Positions 1 to 9,231 of a DNA stretch of 64,000 nucleotides are shown one piece after another. Origin of the DNA: a virus. Each line of letters opens with the position of its first letter. The first letter of the stretch is position 1. The notes beneath the pieces are model-generated. The model did no database searches, was not told where the DNA came from, and saw only the letters and a program-made list of their open reading frames with translations. The DNA lies in the IMG/VR virus record IMGVR_UViG_3300010430_002753, positions 17,272 through 81,271 of that record; one strand, given 5' to 3'. Position numbers and translations under genes: made by a program.

Positions 1-246
1 CGATTCTGGCCTGTCATAGTATTCATAATCTTCTATTTCAACTTCAACCCATGTTCTATTCTTTTTACTTAAATGAGGTGCAATAGGTGATAACGTACAA
101 TGCCAACCTTTCCTAAATGCAAATCCTTTTGTTGGGTGGGCTTCTGCGTTAAGCCATTCACCAATTGGGATTCTACTTTTTTTATTTATAAATAATGGAC
201 TTAATCTTCCATCTTTCATTTTTCTAATTAATTTATACGCTTTCAT
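1..246 (-). CDS. Conserved phage protein of unknown function (partial, C-terminus outside window)
   Basis: An open frame begins with ATG at 246 and runs off the window edge after 82 codons. The visible part starts MKAYKLIRKMKDGRLSPLFI and contains AHPTKGFAFRKGWHCT and SPIAPHLS, which I recognise as a conserved small phage protein family of unknown role. Its start overlaps the stop codon of the phosphatase gene (ATGA), so the two are translationally coupled. No enzymatic motif is visible. Confidence 0.8.
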   Translation of the reverse strand, partial: MKAYKLIRKMKDGRLSPLFINKKSRIPIGEWLNAEAHPTKGFAFRKGWHCTLSPIAPHLSKKNRTWVEVEIEDYEYYDRPES

Positions 247-920
247 ATATAAAACTCCTTAAAATCATCTAATCTTAAACAAGCTAATTTTCCACCATAA
301 GCTGCACCACAATCAATACCTATTTTTTGATTATAATGTCGTATTTTCCATTCTTTAGTATAATTATAAGGTAAATTTACTACTGGAGTATGACCAAATA
401 TGTAGTATACGTTTTTAGGAGTATTACTAGTATTTGTGTCAGTGTGGAATTCTCTTCTAGCCCATATTTGAAAATCTCTATTTTGTTTTTCAAATGGTAA
501 TCCATCTTTATTTAATTGAAACCCTGCGTGAGATAAATAAAATATATTATTGTTTATTTCTATTTTTTTACTAAATTCAAGTGTATTCACAAAATATAAT
601 ATTTTTACTTTTTCAGATTTATCATATGTTTCAAATTCTTCATATGTTTTATAACCACCTTGAGTAAACCATTGATGATTATTTAAATTTTTATTATCTA
701 AAGAATAATATTCACACATCCAATCATCGTGATTACCCATTAACATTTTAATATTATATTGATTTTTCATTATATATTTTAATATTTTAATTGAATGTGG
801 TCCTCTGTCTACAACATCTCCAAGAATATATAAACGATCTTCGTCATTAAAATTAATTAATTCTAACATTGCCATAAATTTATCATACTGACCATGTATA
901 TCAGACATTACGTAAATCAT
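243..920 (-). CDS. Calcineurin-like metallophosphoesterase (lambda PP / PrpE type)
   Basis: A 225-residue protein with the full metallophosphoesterase signature: DIHG at 7-10, GDVVDRG at 34-40, GNHD at 62-65, a later SHAG histidine and FGHTP near residue 175. These place it in the phage lambda-type serine/threonine phosphatase branch, which coordinates two metal ions. The length is normal for the branch (about 220). The substrate could be a phosphoprotein, or a dinucleotide as in ApaH relatives. It is coupled by a 4-bp overlap to the gene at the window edge and lies in the operon driven from about 3.07 kb. Confidence 0.9.
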   Translation of the reverse strand: MIYVMSDIHGQYDKFMAMLELINFNDEDRLYILGDVVDRGPHSIKILKYIMKNQYNIKMLMGNHDDWMCEYYSLDNKNLNNHQWFTQGGYKTYEEFETYDKSEKVKILYFVNTLEFSKKIEINNNIFYLSHAGFQLNKDGLPFEKQNRDFQIWARREFHTDTNTSNTPKNVYYIFGHTPVVNLPYNYTKEWKIRHYNQKIGIDCGAAYGGKLACLRLDDFKEFYI

Positions 921-921
921 A

Positions 922-1155
922 TTATTCTATACCTTCAATATTTTTTTTAACTTCAACTGTCGCTATTCCACTATCATTAATAAATGCATCACTACTTGCT
1001 AAAAATATATCTACACCGTCAAAATTTACTGATGTATTATCAGGTTCAATTAATATAAAATAATCACCGGATTTTAATTTGATCATATCTGTTTTAACCC
1101 ATTCATTATCAATTAAAACTTTACATACTCTTTTATTTCTATTGACATGTCTCAT
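922..1155 (-). CDS. Hypothetical protein, 77 aa
   Basis: Not recognised. A small protein with a basic N-terminus (MRHVNRNKRVCKVLI) and a predicted beta-rich body with the segment IKLKSGDYFILIEPD. There are no membrane segments and no cysteine clusters. Its stop is 1 bp from the start of the phosphatase gene and a GGAG-type site (plus-strand ctcc) precedes its ATG, which supports it as a real operon member. Confidence 0.75.
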   Translation of the reverse strand: MRHVNRNKRVCKVLIDNEWVKTDMIKLKSGDYFILIEPDNTSVNFDGVDIFLASSDAFINDSGIATVEVKKNIEGIE

Positions 1156-1168
1156 AATTTATTCTCCT

Positions 1169-1621
1169 TTATTGGCTCTTATTTTTTAAAATATAATCTT
1201 CTAATATTACAAAATCTTTTTTAATTTTATTAACAACACTATTTAATTGATCAACTGTATCAAACCATTCAGTTTTAACAAATTTGTCATTGATATCATA
1301 AAAATAAATATGTGGTTTTAAAATTGGCGAATATTTATCTTTGTTATACGAACAATCACAATTATCTGATAATTTTTTCATAATATTATAATCTTCTATT
1401 AACACATTATTATCAAAATCATCCCAAGATTTGCCTAAATATTCTGAATCGTAGTACGTGTATAAATAAAATCCTGCTTTCCAAGTAACTTTCTTTTTCC
1501 ACGGTTTGAAAAAACATCTTTTTTCTCTATCTTTAGAAAGATAAATATATCTTGAAGATTCAGTATTAATACAAATTGTCATTGATTTAATTTTTGATAA
1601 AAAGTTTATAGTATTTTCCAT
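1169..1621 (-). CDS. Hypothetical protein, 150 aa
   Basis: Not recognised. A soluble-looking protein rich in Tyr, Lys and Asp, with a basic aromatic stretch near residues 38-55 (FFKPWKKKVTWKAGFYLY) and a lysine-rich C-terminus. It sits between two other unknown genes in the same operon with short gaps. An AAGGAAAAATAA leader precedes the ATG. Confidence 0.75.
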   Translation of the reverse strand: MENTINFLSKIKSMTICINTESSRYIYLSKDREKRCFFKPWKKKVTWKAGFYLYTYYDSEYLGKSWDDFDNNVLIEDYNIMKKLSDNCDCSYNKDKYSPILKPHIYFYDINDKFVKTEWFDTVDQLNSVVNKIKKDFVILEDYILKNKSQ

Positions 1622-1632
1622 TTTATTTTTCC

Positions 1633-2565
1633 TTAATAATTATCATAGTTTACATCTACTTTGTGTACACCATTTTCTAAATATGGTTCACTTGTCGCCG
1701 TAAAGCCTATAATGAATTTTTCATTATATTCTACAAATTTATCTTTTGAAATTAATGTTGTAAACCTATTACCTTTTTTAATATTTATCATATTTGTTAA
1801 ATTAGACGCAGTTCCAATATCAGTGTAATATCTATTATCTATATTATCTAATGTTTTTATATTATTTAACATTCGTTTATCCCACCAGTTTAAATTAACT
1901 ATGCACAATTCTTTAACTTCATGATTACATGTTTCATATACTGATACAACTTCACCTAAATTACCGTCATCATCTATAAATCTATTACCTACTCGTTTTT
2001 TATAACTTTCAGTGTTATCTAATAAATTCCAAAAATTTTCATTTACAATTTCTACATATTCACCAGGACAATCTTGTTGATTAGCAACACAGTCAGAAAG
2101 ACCTTTAAACGTATCTTCTAACATATCTTTAAATTGTTCTGGCGTTTTTAATTCTTCAATAGATCCATCTTCTTTTATATATCTATGATTTTTTGTTGGA
2201 CTTTCTTTAATACCATATTTCTTAGCAATCTTTTTAACAGCTTCAGTAATATCTTTTTTATTATTTTCATAAACTTCTAAATTAATACATTTAACTCCAT
2301 CTTTTATTGGCGAAATAATAATATTTTCACTTTTAAATTTATCTTTTAAAATATTTAAAACTTTTTTTAATTCATAATTTATTTTATCATCTTCTACATT
2401 ATCAATAACTGCATGACAAATTAATACATCATTTTCTTTTAAATTTATTTTATCAATATTATTAATTTTTATTTTATTATCATCTTTTTTAGTTGTTAAT
2501 TTAAACATCATATACACAATAAATATTCCTGATATAAAGAATAATACAACAGCCATAATATCCAT
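1633..2565 (-). CDS. Membrane-anchored hypothetical protein, 310 aa
   Basis: Residues 4-22 form one hydrophobic helix (VVLFFISGIFIVYMMF), followed by a Lys-rich stretch, which suggests an N-in single-pass anchor or uncleaved signal with a soluble C-terminal part. The remaining 280 residues match no family I know. A charged middle (residues 90-160) is followed by a beta-rich region. GGAAG stands 7 nt before the ATG. The gene lies in the operon from the promoter near 3.07-3.10 kb. Confidence 0.75.
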   Translation of the reverse strand: MDIMAVVLFFISGIFIVYMMFKLTTKKDDNKIKINNIDKINLKENDVLICHAVIDNVEDDKINYELKKVLNILKDKFKSENIIISPIKDGVKCINLEVYENNKKDITEAVKKIAKKYGIKESPTKNHRYIKEDGSIEELKTPEQFKDMLEDTFKGLSDCVANQQDCPGEYVEIVNENFWNLLDNTESYKKRVGNRFIDDDGNLGEVVSVYETCNHEVKELCIVNLNWWDKRMLNNIKTLDNIDNRYYTDIGTASNLTNMINIKKGNRFTTLISKDKFVEYNEKFIIGFTATSEPYLENGVHKVDVNYDNY

Positions 2566-2577
2566 AATTTTCTTCCT

Positions 2578-3045
2578 TTATAGTAAACAGTTTTTTAATA
2601 AATCTTTAGAAATTTCAGCCATTAATTTACAATCGTTAATTGATAAAATATCTAAAATTTTATTTTTAATTTTAATATCAATATTAGGATTTCCTAATTG
2701 ACACATCCAATAATTTTTACGTTGACATAAAGATATTTTCTTTTCAATAAATACTATATTTGGAATTGTTCCACAATGATGTAAAAACACATATATTGTT
2801 CCTCGTTTACCTAAAAAATCACAAACGTCTTCAGTTAATTTCATATTTGGAAATTTATCTCGTATTACACTAATTGGCGTTTTCTCAGTAATAAAATACG
2901 CACCACGAAAATCATAACAATAATTGTTAATATAATTATTTATTAAGTTAGATCCATTTTCTTTACTAGTTTCAATATTTTTAAGAAACTTATTATGCTT
3001 TACAACATTAGTATTCTTATCTTTTTCTACATAACCTTTTTTCAT
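2578..3045 (-). CDS. Hypothetical protein, 155 aa
   Basis: Not recognised. This is the first gene after the promoter at 3071-3096. It has a charged N-terminus and a hydrophobic middle with several cysteines (CYDFRGAYF, LHHCGTIPN, LCQRKNYWMCQLG). The cysteines are not spaced as an obvious zinc site. It is probably soluble. A plain AAGGTTGTAG leader precedes the ATG. Confidence 0.75.
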   Translation of the reverse strand: MKKGYVEKDKNTNVVKHNKFLKNIETSKENGSNLINNYINNYCYDFRGAYFITEKTPISVIRDKFPNMKLTEDVCDFLGKRGTIYVFLHHCGTIPNIVFIEKKISLCQRKNYWMCQLGNPNIDIKIKNKILDILSINDCKLMAEISKDLLKNCLL

Positions 3046-3070
3046 ATCTACAACCTTTTTTATTTTTAAT

Positions 3071-3096
3071 TATAATCATTTAAAAATTATTGTCAA
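3071..3096 (-). promoter_or_regulatory. Sigma70-like promoter for the 243-3045 operon
   Basis: On the minus strand TTGACA (3096-3091) is followed after 16 bp by TATAAT (3076-3071). The -35 box directly abuts the stop codon of the upstream gene (3097). It is one of about 18 occurrences of the same TTGACA arrangement in this window. Confidence 0.75.
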
Positions 3097-3627
3097 CTAA
3101 AATCCACTAATGACTTCATAAATATGATAAACATATACTAAATCAATTTCAGGTTCATCATAAATATATTCACATATTGGTGTTTGTGTACCAATGTATT
3201 TACCCCATTTATGCCATCTCCAACCACCATGTTCAGACTGGTGTTTTTTACTTATTGGAATTAAAGCGATAATAAATTTTCTATCATCTGTTTCTATAAA
3301 CGGATATTGTTCTAAGATTTGTTTATAATTATCACAAACTCCATAATTACTCAAATAAGTATCTTCACCATATTTGTTATATGTCTTTTCCCAATTAATT
3401 TTTTTATCATTATCTCTAACATAAAAACTATCAAATTCATTAATTTCAAATTTATAATAATAACTAAACATATCATTTAATCCACTATAATAAATACCAG
3501 GTTTTTCTTCATAAAATTTATGTTCATTTATATATCTTATCATTTCAATATTATCTTTAAATCTTTCTAAATCTTCTTTTTTTACTTTTTCATATCGATC
3601 TTTGTATTTTGACAAATCTAATAACAT
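3097..3627 (-). CDS. Hypothetical protein, 176 aa
   Basis: Not recognised. The C-terminal half is aromatic and acidic, with a notable HGGWRWHKWGKYIG segment near residues 133-146. The gene ends in TAG at 3097 and is followed at once by a promoter. Its start touches the stop codon of the next gene (3628), so the two are co-transcribed. Confidence 0.75.
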   Translation of the reverse strand: MLLDLSKYKDRYEKVKKEDLERFKDNIEMIRYINEHKFYEEKPGIYYSGLNDMFSYYYKFEINEFDSFYVRDNDKKINWEKTYNKYGEDTYLSNYGVCDNYKQILEQYPFIETDDRKFIIALIPISKKHQSEHGGWRWHKWGKYIGTQTPICEYIYDEPEIDLVYVYHIYEVISGF

Positions 3628-4041
3628 TTATTTATCCTTATTTTGTTTTTTCCATACATTATAATCTTCAACTAATTTATTGTGTTGATCTATAGTTAAA
3701 CAATATCTTAATTCTTTTAGTTCATTATTAACAATACAATTAATAGATGTTTGACCAATTCTATTTGATTCTCGTATATATCCAGATATTGTTTTATTAC
3801 GATCTGATATTCTAATTATACTAACTACATTTATAGAATCAAAATTAATATAATATTCTAAATCTTCATATTCAAATGTTAAACAATTAATCGTATCTTT
3901 TAATCTTTCAATAGTAATTTCAAGTCTTCTACTATAACGGTCAAAATCACTACGATTTGTTGTTATAGCCCGTTCTAATAAACGCAATTCTTGTTTATGA
4001 TCCGATAACATTTTTTCATAATCTTTTTTTGATATAAACAT
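3628..4041 (-). CDS. Hypothetical coiled-coil protein, about 137 aa
   Basis: I place the start at the ATG at 4041 (MFISKKDYEKML) because AGAGAGGTG lies just upstream; the in-frame GTG at 4047 is inside that site. Residues 5-60 are a charged heptad-like helix (EKMLSDHKQELRLLERAI). The rest resembles a small beta-rich domain. No family is recognised. No TTGACA promoter is visible between it and the terminator hairpin at 4071-4092. Confidence 0.7.
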   Translation of the reverse strand: MFISKKDYEKMLSDHKQELRLLERAITTNRSDFDRYSRRLEITIERLKDTINCLTFEYEDLEYYINFDSINVVSIIRISDRNKTISGYIRESNRIGQTSINCIVNNELKELRYCLTIDQHNKLVEDYNVWKKQNKDK

Positions 4042-4070
4042 ATACACCTCTCTTTTTATGAATGAATAAA

Positions 4071-4092
4071 TACTCCTAAATTAATAGGAGTA
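4071..4092 (-). terminator. Hairpin terminator after the GPA-repeat gene
   Basis: An inverted repeat TACTCCTA-aattaa-TAGGAGTA, downstream of the gene ending at 4108, is followed on the minus strand by TTTATTC. The U-tract is poor, so read-through into 3628-4041 is likely. Confidence 0.6.
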
Positions 4093-4107
4093 CATTAAAT
4101 TTATTAT

Positions 4108-5490
4108 TTATCTTTTTTGGTTATTATACATTTTTTTCTCTAAACTATCAGGTCCAAACATATTTGAAATTAAATCATCAATTGATATATATTCTTTTGC
4201 TACTTTATTATTTTGTTTATCAATATTTATAACAGGTATTTCAGATTTTGCTTGTTTTACTGAACATGGTTCATAACCAAAATGTTCATTAATTAGTTTA
4301 CATTGATTTACATTAGCAGTAATTCCAATACTATTTAAAAAATCATATGTATTATGAACTAATTCTGAAACGCAATTATATGTTTTTCCATCAATTGTCA
4401 TATTCATATTAGTATCTAGTTGATCACTTTGTTTTACTTCTACTAAATAATGTTTTACACCTTTAATATTAATTGTTTGCATATGTTCTTCCTTATTTTT
4501 ATTTATTTTTTTATTAAATTCTTCTTTTGTATATTCTTTACTGTTTATATAATATAATTCACTTATTATTTCTCCATCTTTATAATACCAAATTGAAGCT
4601 GGGCCGTCTAATCTATGAACTTCGTCTTTAGAATTATAATAACATTCATAATTTATTTTAGTTCTTTTATTATCAAAATAATTATAAATTTTATAATTTC
4701 CATTATCTAATAATTCTTTAGTTATATAATCATCAAGTATTATTATATTATTTCGTTTATTAAGAGCAACAACTTCTTGTCTAGTATCAAACTCTTGTTT
4801 TAGATATGTTTTATTGTTTATCCAATAGTGTTCACCTATAATTTCTCCAGATTTTGTATACCAAATTGTTGCTGGACCATTAATTCTATGTCTTTTACCA
4901 TTTTTATAAAATTCTAGTTTTTTAACAGTTTCACAATTTTTATAATATTTAATAACTGCTGGTTTATTTTTTCTATTAAACATATTATTATTGTTAAAAT
5001 AATATTCACCAATAATTTTAGTTTTATCTTTATTTAAATATTTTGTTATTTTATAATTACCGTTTTCTAATAATTCTTTATCTTCTAATTCTTTATAATC
5101 TAATTGATTTATTTTTTTATTATTAACTTTATTATGCCATTCTTTTCTAGTTAATTTTTTACCATCTAAATAATATTCAGATAAGTTATAACCAATAAAA
5201 GCTGGGCCATTTTCTCTATGAAGTTTATCATTAACATAATACCATTCAGCTATTACTTTATTTTTTTCATCATATAATATTTTTGCTGGACCTTGTTTTT
5301 TATCTAATTTATTTTTTCTAATCCATTGTTCTTCTGTATATCCATTTTCAAAAACAGATATTACAGCAGGTCCATTCTGCCTATCAATTTCTTTATTTTT
5401 ATTATAATACGTTGTAACTGTGTAATCAGATCCTTCTTCTACATATATAATTTTAAAACTTCCATTTTTAAAAGTTATAGTTTCAATCAT
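4108..5490 (-). CDS. Large YwqK/MORN-like GPA-repeat protein, 460 aa
   Basis: Three successive repeat blocks (about residues 5-110, 130-225 and 255-330) each have the pattern: ELLENGNYKI entry, a Lys-rich turn, an xxGPAxIxY core, then an EYYINxK strand and an EEF helix. This resembles the YwqK antitoxin/MORN-variant repeats. The last 120 residues (from MQTINIKGVKHYL) are a different, unrecognised domain. I start at 5490 because GGAGGTTATT lies just upstream; an in-frame TTG 12 bases earlier would overlap that site. It is the largest member of the window's GPA family and lacks the LLNK tail of the small ones. Function unknown. Confidence 0.8.
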   Translation of the reverse strand: MIETITFKNGSFKIIYVEEGSDYTVTTYYNKNKEIDRQNGPAVISVFENGYTEEQWIRKNKLDKKQGPAKILYDEKNKVIAEWYYVNDKLHRENGPAFIGYNLSEYYLDGKKLTRKEWHNKVNNKKINQLDYKELEDKELLENGNYKITKYLNKDKTKIIGEYYFNNNNMFNRKNKPAVIKYYKNCETVKKLEFYKNGKRHRINGPATIWYTKSGEIIGEHYWINNKTYLKQEFDTRQEVVALNKRNNIIILDDYITKELLDNGNYKIYNYFDNKRTKINYECYYNSKDEVHRLDGPASIWYYKDGEIISELYYINSKEYTKEEFNKKINKNKEEHMQTINIKGVKHYLVEVKQSDQLDTNMNMTIDGKTYNCVSELVHNTYDFLNSIGITANVNQCKLINEHFGYEPCSVKQAKSEIPVINIDKQNNKVAKEYISIDDLISNMFGPDSLEKKMYNNQKR

Positions 5491-5517
5491 AATAACCTCC
5501 AAGTCATTTATAAATAC

Positions 5518-5545
5518 AATATAATTATTATTAAAATTTTGTCAA
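5518..5545 (-). promoter_or_regulatory. Sigma70-like promoter for the large GPA-repeat gene
   Basis: Minus strand TTGACA (5545-5540), 16 bp, TATATT (5523-5518), followed by the recurrent GTATTTATAAAT segment and then the GGAGG site. It lies immediately after the terminator of the vWA operon. Confidence 0.75.
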
Positions 5546-5558
5546 CTAAAAAATAAAG

Positions 5559-5590
5559 AAATCCAATTATTTTTTAATTAAATTGGATTT
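5559..5590 (-). terminator. Rho-independent terminator of the vWA operon
   Basis: AAATCCAATT / AATTGGATTT arms of 10 bp with a 12-nt loop, followed on the minus strand by CTTTATTTTTT. It separates the vWA gene from the next promoter. Confidence 0.8.
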
Positions 5591-5603
5591 CACATAAATA
5601 TTA

Positions 5604-7778
5604 TTAGAAATATTTTTTTACTTTTTGTGTTTTTAAAATAAGAGTATCACCTGTTTTTTCACTAGTATATAAGTAATTTCCTTTTTTATCAACTTCTAAT
5701 CCTGTATACCAATCACCGGTTAATACTTTAGATACTTTACAAATAAATAATTTATTACGAATTAAAATTAATTCTTTTTTAATAGATTTTAATTTTTCAT
5801 CTAATATTTCTTTATCTCTAACAACAGTATCTAAATGCATTTTAATCATTTGATCAGCAGCGTTTAATTTTTTATTTCCATCTATTTTCTTTCTAACTGC
5901 ATTAATTGAAGGAATACTTGCTACACCTTTTAAATCATATTCAATTTGTTTTGATTCATAAAAATCAATATCATTCTTTTCAGATTTATTATTTACTCCA
6001 CCGTAATTAAAATTTTTATCTAAACCATGTTCTTTTAAAATTTCAATTTGTTCTTTTGAATATTCAGCTAATTTACCTTCTTGTAATAAAGATGAATCAT
6101 TTTCAATTAATTCTTTAATAATGAATTTAACTACCTTCTGTTCAGCTTCTTTCATTTTTTCATTTTTAACCATAGATAGAATTGTATCTAGATTATTACT
6201 ATCTTTAATATATGTTTCGTTAATTACAGGTAATATATCTAAATTAATAATAAAACTATTACCTTGAGGTTCTAATAATGTTAAATTCCATTTTTCTTCT
6301 AAATCTGTTAATCTATCTAAAGTATTAACATCAATAATAGCTGGGAGTTTATTAATATTTAAGTTGCCATCTTTAATAATAGTATGATTTCTAAATATTT
6401 GAGAATTTACTTCATTTGGTAATCCCATATTAATAGCATTTTCATTTAATTTAACTTTGCCTTCAACAACAAATCTAATAGACACATTCATATGTTTTTT
6501 ATTATACACAAAATCACTAAATAAAGATCTTGATTCTTTTGTTTTTTCAAATAAATTACCACTATCAGTTGTTTTAACTCCAATACGTTTATAATCTTTT
6601 ACAGGAATATAAAAATTATGTCCCTCTGATAATATTTGTAATATATCCATAACACAAGGATGATTAGGGTCCGGTAAATAAGAAGAATCAACTTCTCCAT
6701 CTTTATATCTATACTTAGGTTTAAACGCACATCTTTTTAATTTTTTAATGAATTTTGAACTTTCATCATATGTAAATGCATTTCTAATTTCGTCAATTAA
6801 ACCTTTATCTCCAGTATGATTTACTAATAAGTTTAAAGCTTCTTTTCTATTTCCAATATAATAATTTTCATATGATAATACATAACAAATATTTTTAAAT
6901 GTTTTTTCATTTAAATTAGATACTTCTAAATCTGCAGTATTATATTCTTCATCATTATATTTAAAATTAAAATCACCATCTCCAATAAAAACAAATTGAT
7001 TTTTATTTTTATCAATAGCATTTAATTCTAATTTTTCTTTAACTAATTTAGATGAATTTCTAGTTAAATATAAAATATCAACATCTTTATCTGCAGTCAT
7101 TACTATTTTTTCAACAACTAATTCATTAATTTTTTCATAATTATGTTTAAATATTTCTGAATAATCTTTAATATTATCTGAATGTGTATAAATGCCAAAT
7201 TGAGATAATTGAGACATTTGTGTTAACATTTCTTTATCATAATAATAACCATAACCTATAGTATTAAATGATAAAATATTATTTGATAATGTAGTAATTT
7301 CATTAAGTACTCTTGTTCTTTCCTCAGTAGAACTCCATTTATCTGTTACTGTATAACCATCTGTAAACATTGTAATAGAAAAATTAGGACATAATGCTTT
7401 TAATTCAGAAACTATTTCAGATGCTTCTTTAATTGATTCTGAAAAACACGTTAATCCAATTGTTGATTTAATACCATCTAATAATTTAAATAAACCATTA
7501 GTATCTTTTTTAGCACCTTTAATTAAAGTTCTATATTGTCCAATACCAGAAAACCATATAATAGAAACGTAATCATTATCTCCCATACAATTAATTGTTT
7601 CTTTTACATTTTCAATTAATCCATTAATTTCTCTACTCATTGATAACGATCTATCAATAATATGAATATGATGAATTTCACTAATTGCTACTGATTTTTT
7701 TTCAACTTCTTTTTGATTCTGATTAATTACTACTAAAGTTTTTTCTACTCCGTTAATAACTATTTTGTTTTTCTTCAT
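5604..7778 (-). CDS. von Willebrand factor type A domain protein, 724 aa
   Basis: Residues about 30-220 form a vWA domain. HIIDRSLSMS near 37-46 is the MIDAS DxSxS motif (here DRSLS), followed by the expected conserved Thr and Asp region (MFTDGYTVTDKW, near residues 140-152). The long C-terminal part (about 230-724) is unrecognised, with a Lys-rich helical section near 560-690. vWA domains usually bind protein partners through a metal ion. AGGAGAAGG precedes the ATG. It is the last gene of an operon with two small membrane proteins and a HAD enzyme, so it may act at or near the envelope; that is inference. Confidence 0.85.
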   Translation of the reverse strand: MKKNKIVINGVEKTLVVINQNQKEVEKKSVAISEIHHIHIIDRSLSMSREINGLIENVKETINCMGDNDYVSIIWFSGIGQYRTLIKGAKKDTNGLFKLLDGIKSTIGLTCFSESIKEASEIVSELKALCPNFSITMFTDGYTVTDKWSSTEERTRVLNEITTLSNNILSFNTIGYGYYYDKEMLTQMSQLSQFGIYTHSDNIKDYSEIFKHNYEKINELVVEKIVMTADKDVDILYLTRNSSKLVKEKLELNAIDKNKNQFVFIGDGDFNFKYNDEEYNTADLEVSNLNEKTFKNICYVLSYENYYIGNRKEALNLLVNHTGDKGLIDEIRNAFTYDESSKFIKKLKRCAFKPKYRYKDGEVDSSYLPDPNHPCVMDILQILSEGHNFYIPVKDYKRIGVKTTDSGNLFEKTKESRSLFSDFVYNKKHMNVSIRFVVEGKVKLNENAINMGLPNEVNSQIFRNHTIIKDGNLNINKLPAIIDVNTLDRLTDLEEKWNLTLLEPQGNSFIINLDILPVINETYIKDSNNLDTILSMVKNEKMKEAEQKVVKFIIKELIENDSSLLQEGKLAEYSKEQIEILKEHGLDKNFNYGGVNNKSEKNDIDFYESKQIEYDLKGVASIPSINAVRKKIDGNKKLNAADQMIKMHLDTVVRDKEILDEKLKSIKKELILIRNKLFICKVSKVLTGDWYTGLEVDKKGNYLYTSEKTGDTLILKTQKVKKYF

Positions 7779-7804
7779 TATAACCTTCTCCTTTATTTAT
7801 TAAT

Positions 7805-8080
7805 TTATATTTGATTTAATATTTTTTCTTTATCTTTTTTTAATTTCATTATTTCAGAATCTATTAATGTTATTTTTTTATTTATTACTAATTCTTTAGA
7901 TAACATAAATCTACAATTTCCAATTTTTACACTATGTTTTCTTATCAAATTACCATTATATAGATTTCTAAGATCTTTTAAATATTTTTTATTTTCAACA
8001 ACATAATAAGAAACTCTTCTATTTTCGTTAACATCAATTTCTTTTACATTATTGTATATATCTATATAATAAAGTTTCAT
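7805..8080 (-). CDS. Hypothetical protein, 91 aa
   Basis: Not recognised. It begins MKLYYIDIYNNVKEIDVNEN and ends in a Lys-rich helix (EIMKLKKDKEKIL). AGGAGAAGGTTATT precedes the ATG, the same leader as the vWA gene downstream, which indicates a shared translational arrangement. Confidence 0.75.
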   Translation of the reverse strand: MKLYYIDIYNNVKEIDVNENRRVSYYVVENKKYLKDLRNLYNGNLIRKHSVKIGNCRFMLSKELVINKKITLIDSEIMKLKKDKEKILNQI

Positions 8081-8094
8081 AATAACCTTCTCCT

Positions 8095-8622
8095 TTATTT
8101 GTTTAAAAAATAAATTGCTTCTGCGGCAATAGTTCTAGTTAATCCAACGTAATTATCACACCTAAAAAAATTATTACGTTGATGATATAGCATATCACAA
8201 TCATCATCTAATATAATATATTTATGAAAATGCGATTCGTATTCATAATTTAATAATTTTTTATTATACTCAATCCAACATTGAATTTCACATCCTCTGG
8301 GTATAGTATATCCACTACCTGATTTAACTTCATTGCCAATAAATAAAGATGGTGTTTTATCAATTATGTTTTTTGGATATTTAAACCCTTTTTTAACTAA
8401 ATATCCTGCTATTTCTTCTACAGATTTACCTTTTCTCCAAGTAGAAGAAATAACTATTTTTGCTTCTGTTTTTTCTATTAAATAATTTAACCATTTTATA
8501 TTTGAAGAACACAAATGGCATAAAGGATATCCATCTCTTTCATAACGATCTTCTTCAGATTTTAATATAAAATGTATTTCATTATTTAATACTCCATCAA
8601 TATCTAAAAAAATTATTTTCAA
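8095..8622 (-). CDS. HAD-superfamily hydrolase with TTG start, 175 aa
   Basis: The N-terminal FLDIDGVLNNE is HAD motif I (DxDGV), ISSTWRKG near residue 60 is motif II with the conserved Ser/Thr, and IILDDDCD near residue 141 is the acidic motif III/IV. The arrangement is that of the small HAD proteins seen in phages and in Swiss-Army-Knife RNA-repair proteins, which remove phosphates from nucleotides or nucleic-acid ends. The start codon is TTG at 8622, preceded by AGGAGAG at good spacing; no in-frame ATG precedes motif I. Confidence 0.85.
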   Translation of the reverse strand: MKIIFLDIDGVLNNEIHFILKSEEDRYERDGYPLCHLCSSNIKWLNYLIEKTEAKIVISSTWRKGKSVEEIAGYLVKKGFKYPKNIIDKTPSLFIGNEVKSGSGYTIPRGCEIQCWIEYNKKLLNYEYESHFHKYIILDDDCDMLYHQRNNFFRCDNYVGLTRTIAAEAIYFLNK

Positions 8623-8642
8623 TTTAATACTCTCCTTTTATT

Positions 8643-8918
8643 TTAATTAAAAATTTGAATAATATCTTTAGTTATAAATCCACTATATACACTTACTAAT
8701 ATTCCTACTGTAATTATAGATATTTTATGTTTATGCATAAGTTCTCTTATTAATACTATAGTGCCATATCCAACTAATAATATATTATAAGTTAATGATA
8801 AATAAACATATGGAATACTAGTTGTGTATTTAAATACAACTAATGTAATAAATAAACCAAATATTATTGGCGCAAGCGTTTTGCCTAATTTTGTATATTC
8901 TTTATTTTTTATAAACAT
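8643..8918 (-). CDS. Small membrane protein, 91 aa
   Basis: It has a short basic N-terminus (MFIKNKEYTKLGKTL) and two or three hydrophobic helices at about residues 13-30, 37-54 and 65-85. No family is recognised. It lies next to a second small membrane protein in the vWA operon. A holin-like or immunity function is possible, but nothing in the sequence decides this. Confidence 0.75.
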   Translation of the reverse strand: MFIKNKEYTKLGKTLAPIIFGLFITLVVFKYTTSIPYVYLSLTYNILLVGYGTIVLIRELMHKHKISIITVGILVSVYSGFITKDIIQIFN

Positions 8919-8939
8919 AATGAATCTCTCCTTTTTTAA

Positions 8940-9206
8940 TCAAAAATTTAATATCAAAATAAACATATTTGATAACGAAAATATTAATATACCAGCAGTA
9001 ATTATTAATCTTATTGTATATTTTAATATACTAAAATAAATTAAACTAAATATTGAAAATATAACAATAAATATATAATACAGTAAATTTGTTATATAAA
9101 AACTTTCTGTAATATTATATTTTATAATATTAATTAATATTAATACAGCAATTACTATATACATATTATATTTATAAAAATATTTACAAAATTTTTCTTT
9201 ATTCAT
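8940..9206 (-). CDS. Small membrane protein, 88 aa
   Basis: Three hydrophobic segments, at about residues 13-28, 38-58 and 63-86, leave only the first dozen residues clearly hydrophilic. No family recognised. A GAGAGGTTATT site precedes the ATG. It is paired with the membrane gene at 8643-8918; the two are not obviously homologous. Confidence 0.75.
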   Translation of the reverse strand: MNKEKFCKYFYKYNMYIVIAVLILINIIKYNITESFYITNLLYYIFIVIFSIFSLIYFSILKYTIRLIITAGILIFSLSNMFILILNF

Positions 9207-9231
9207 AATAACCTCTCTTTTTTAATATAAA

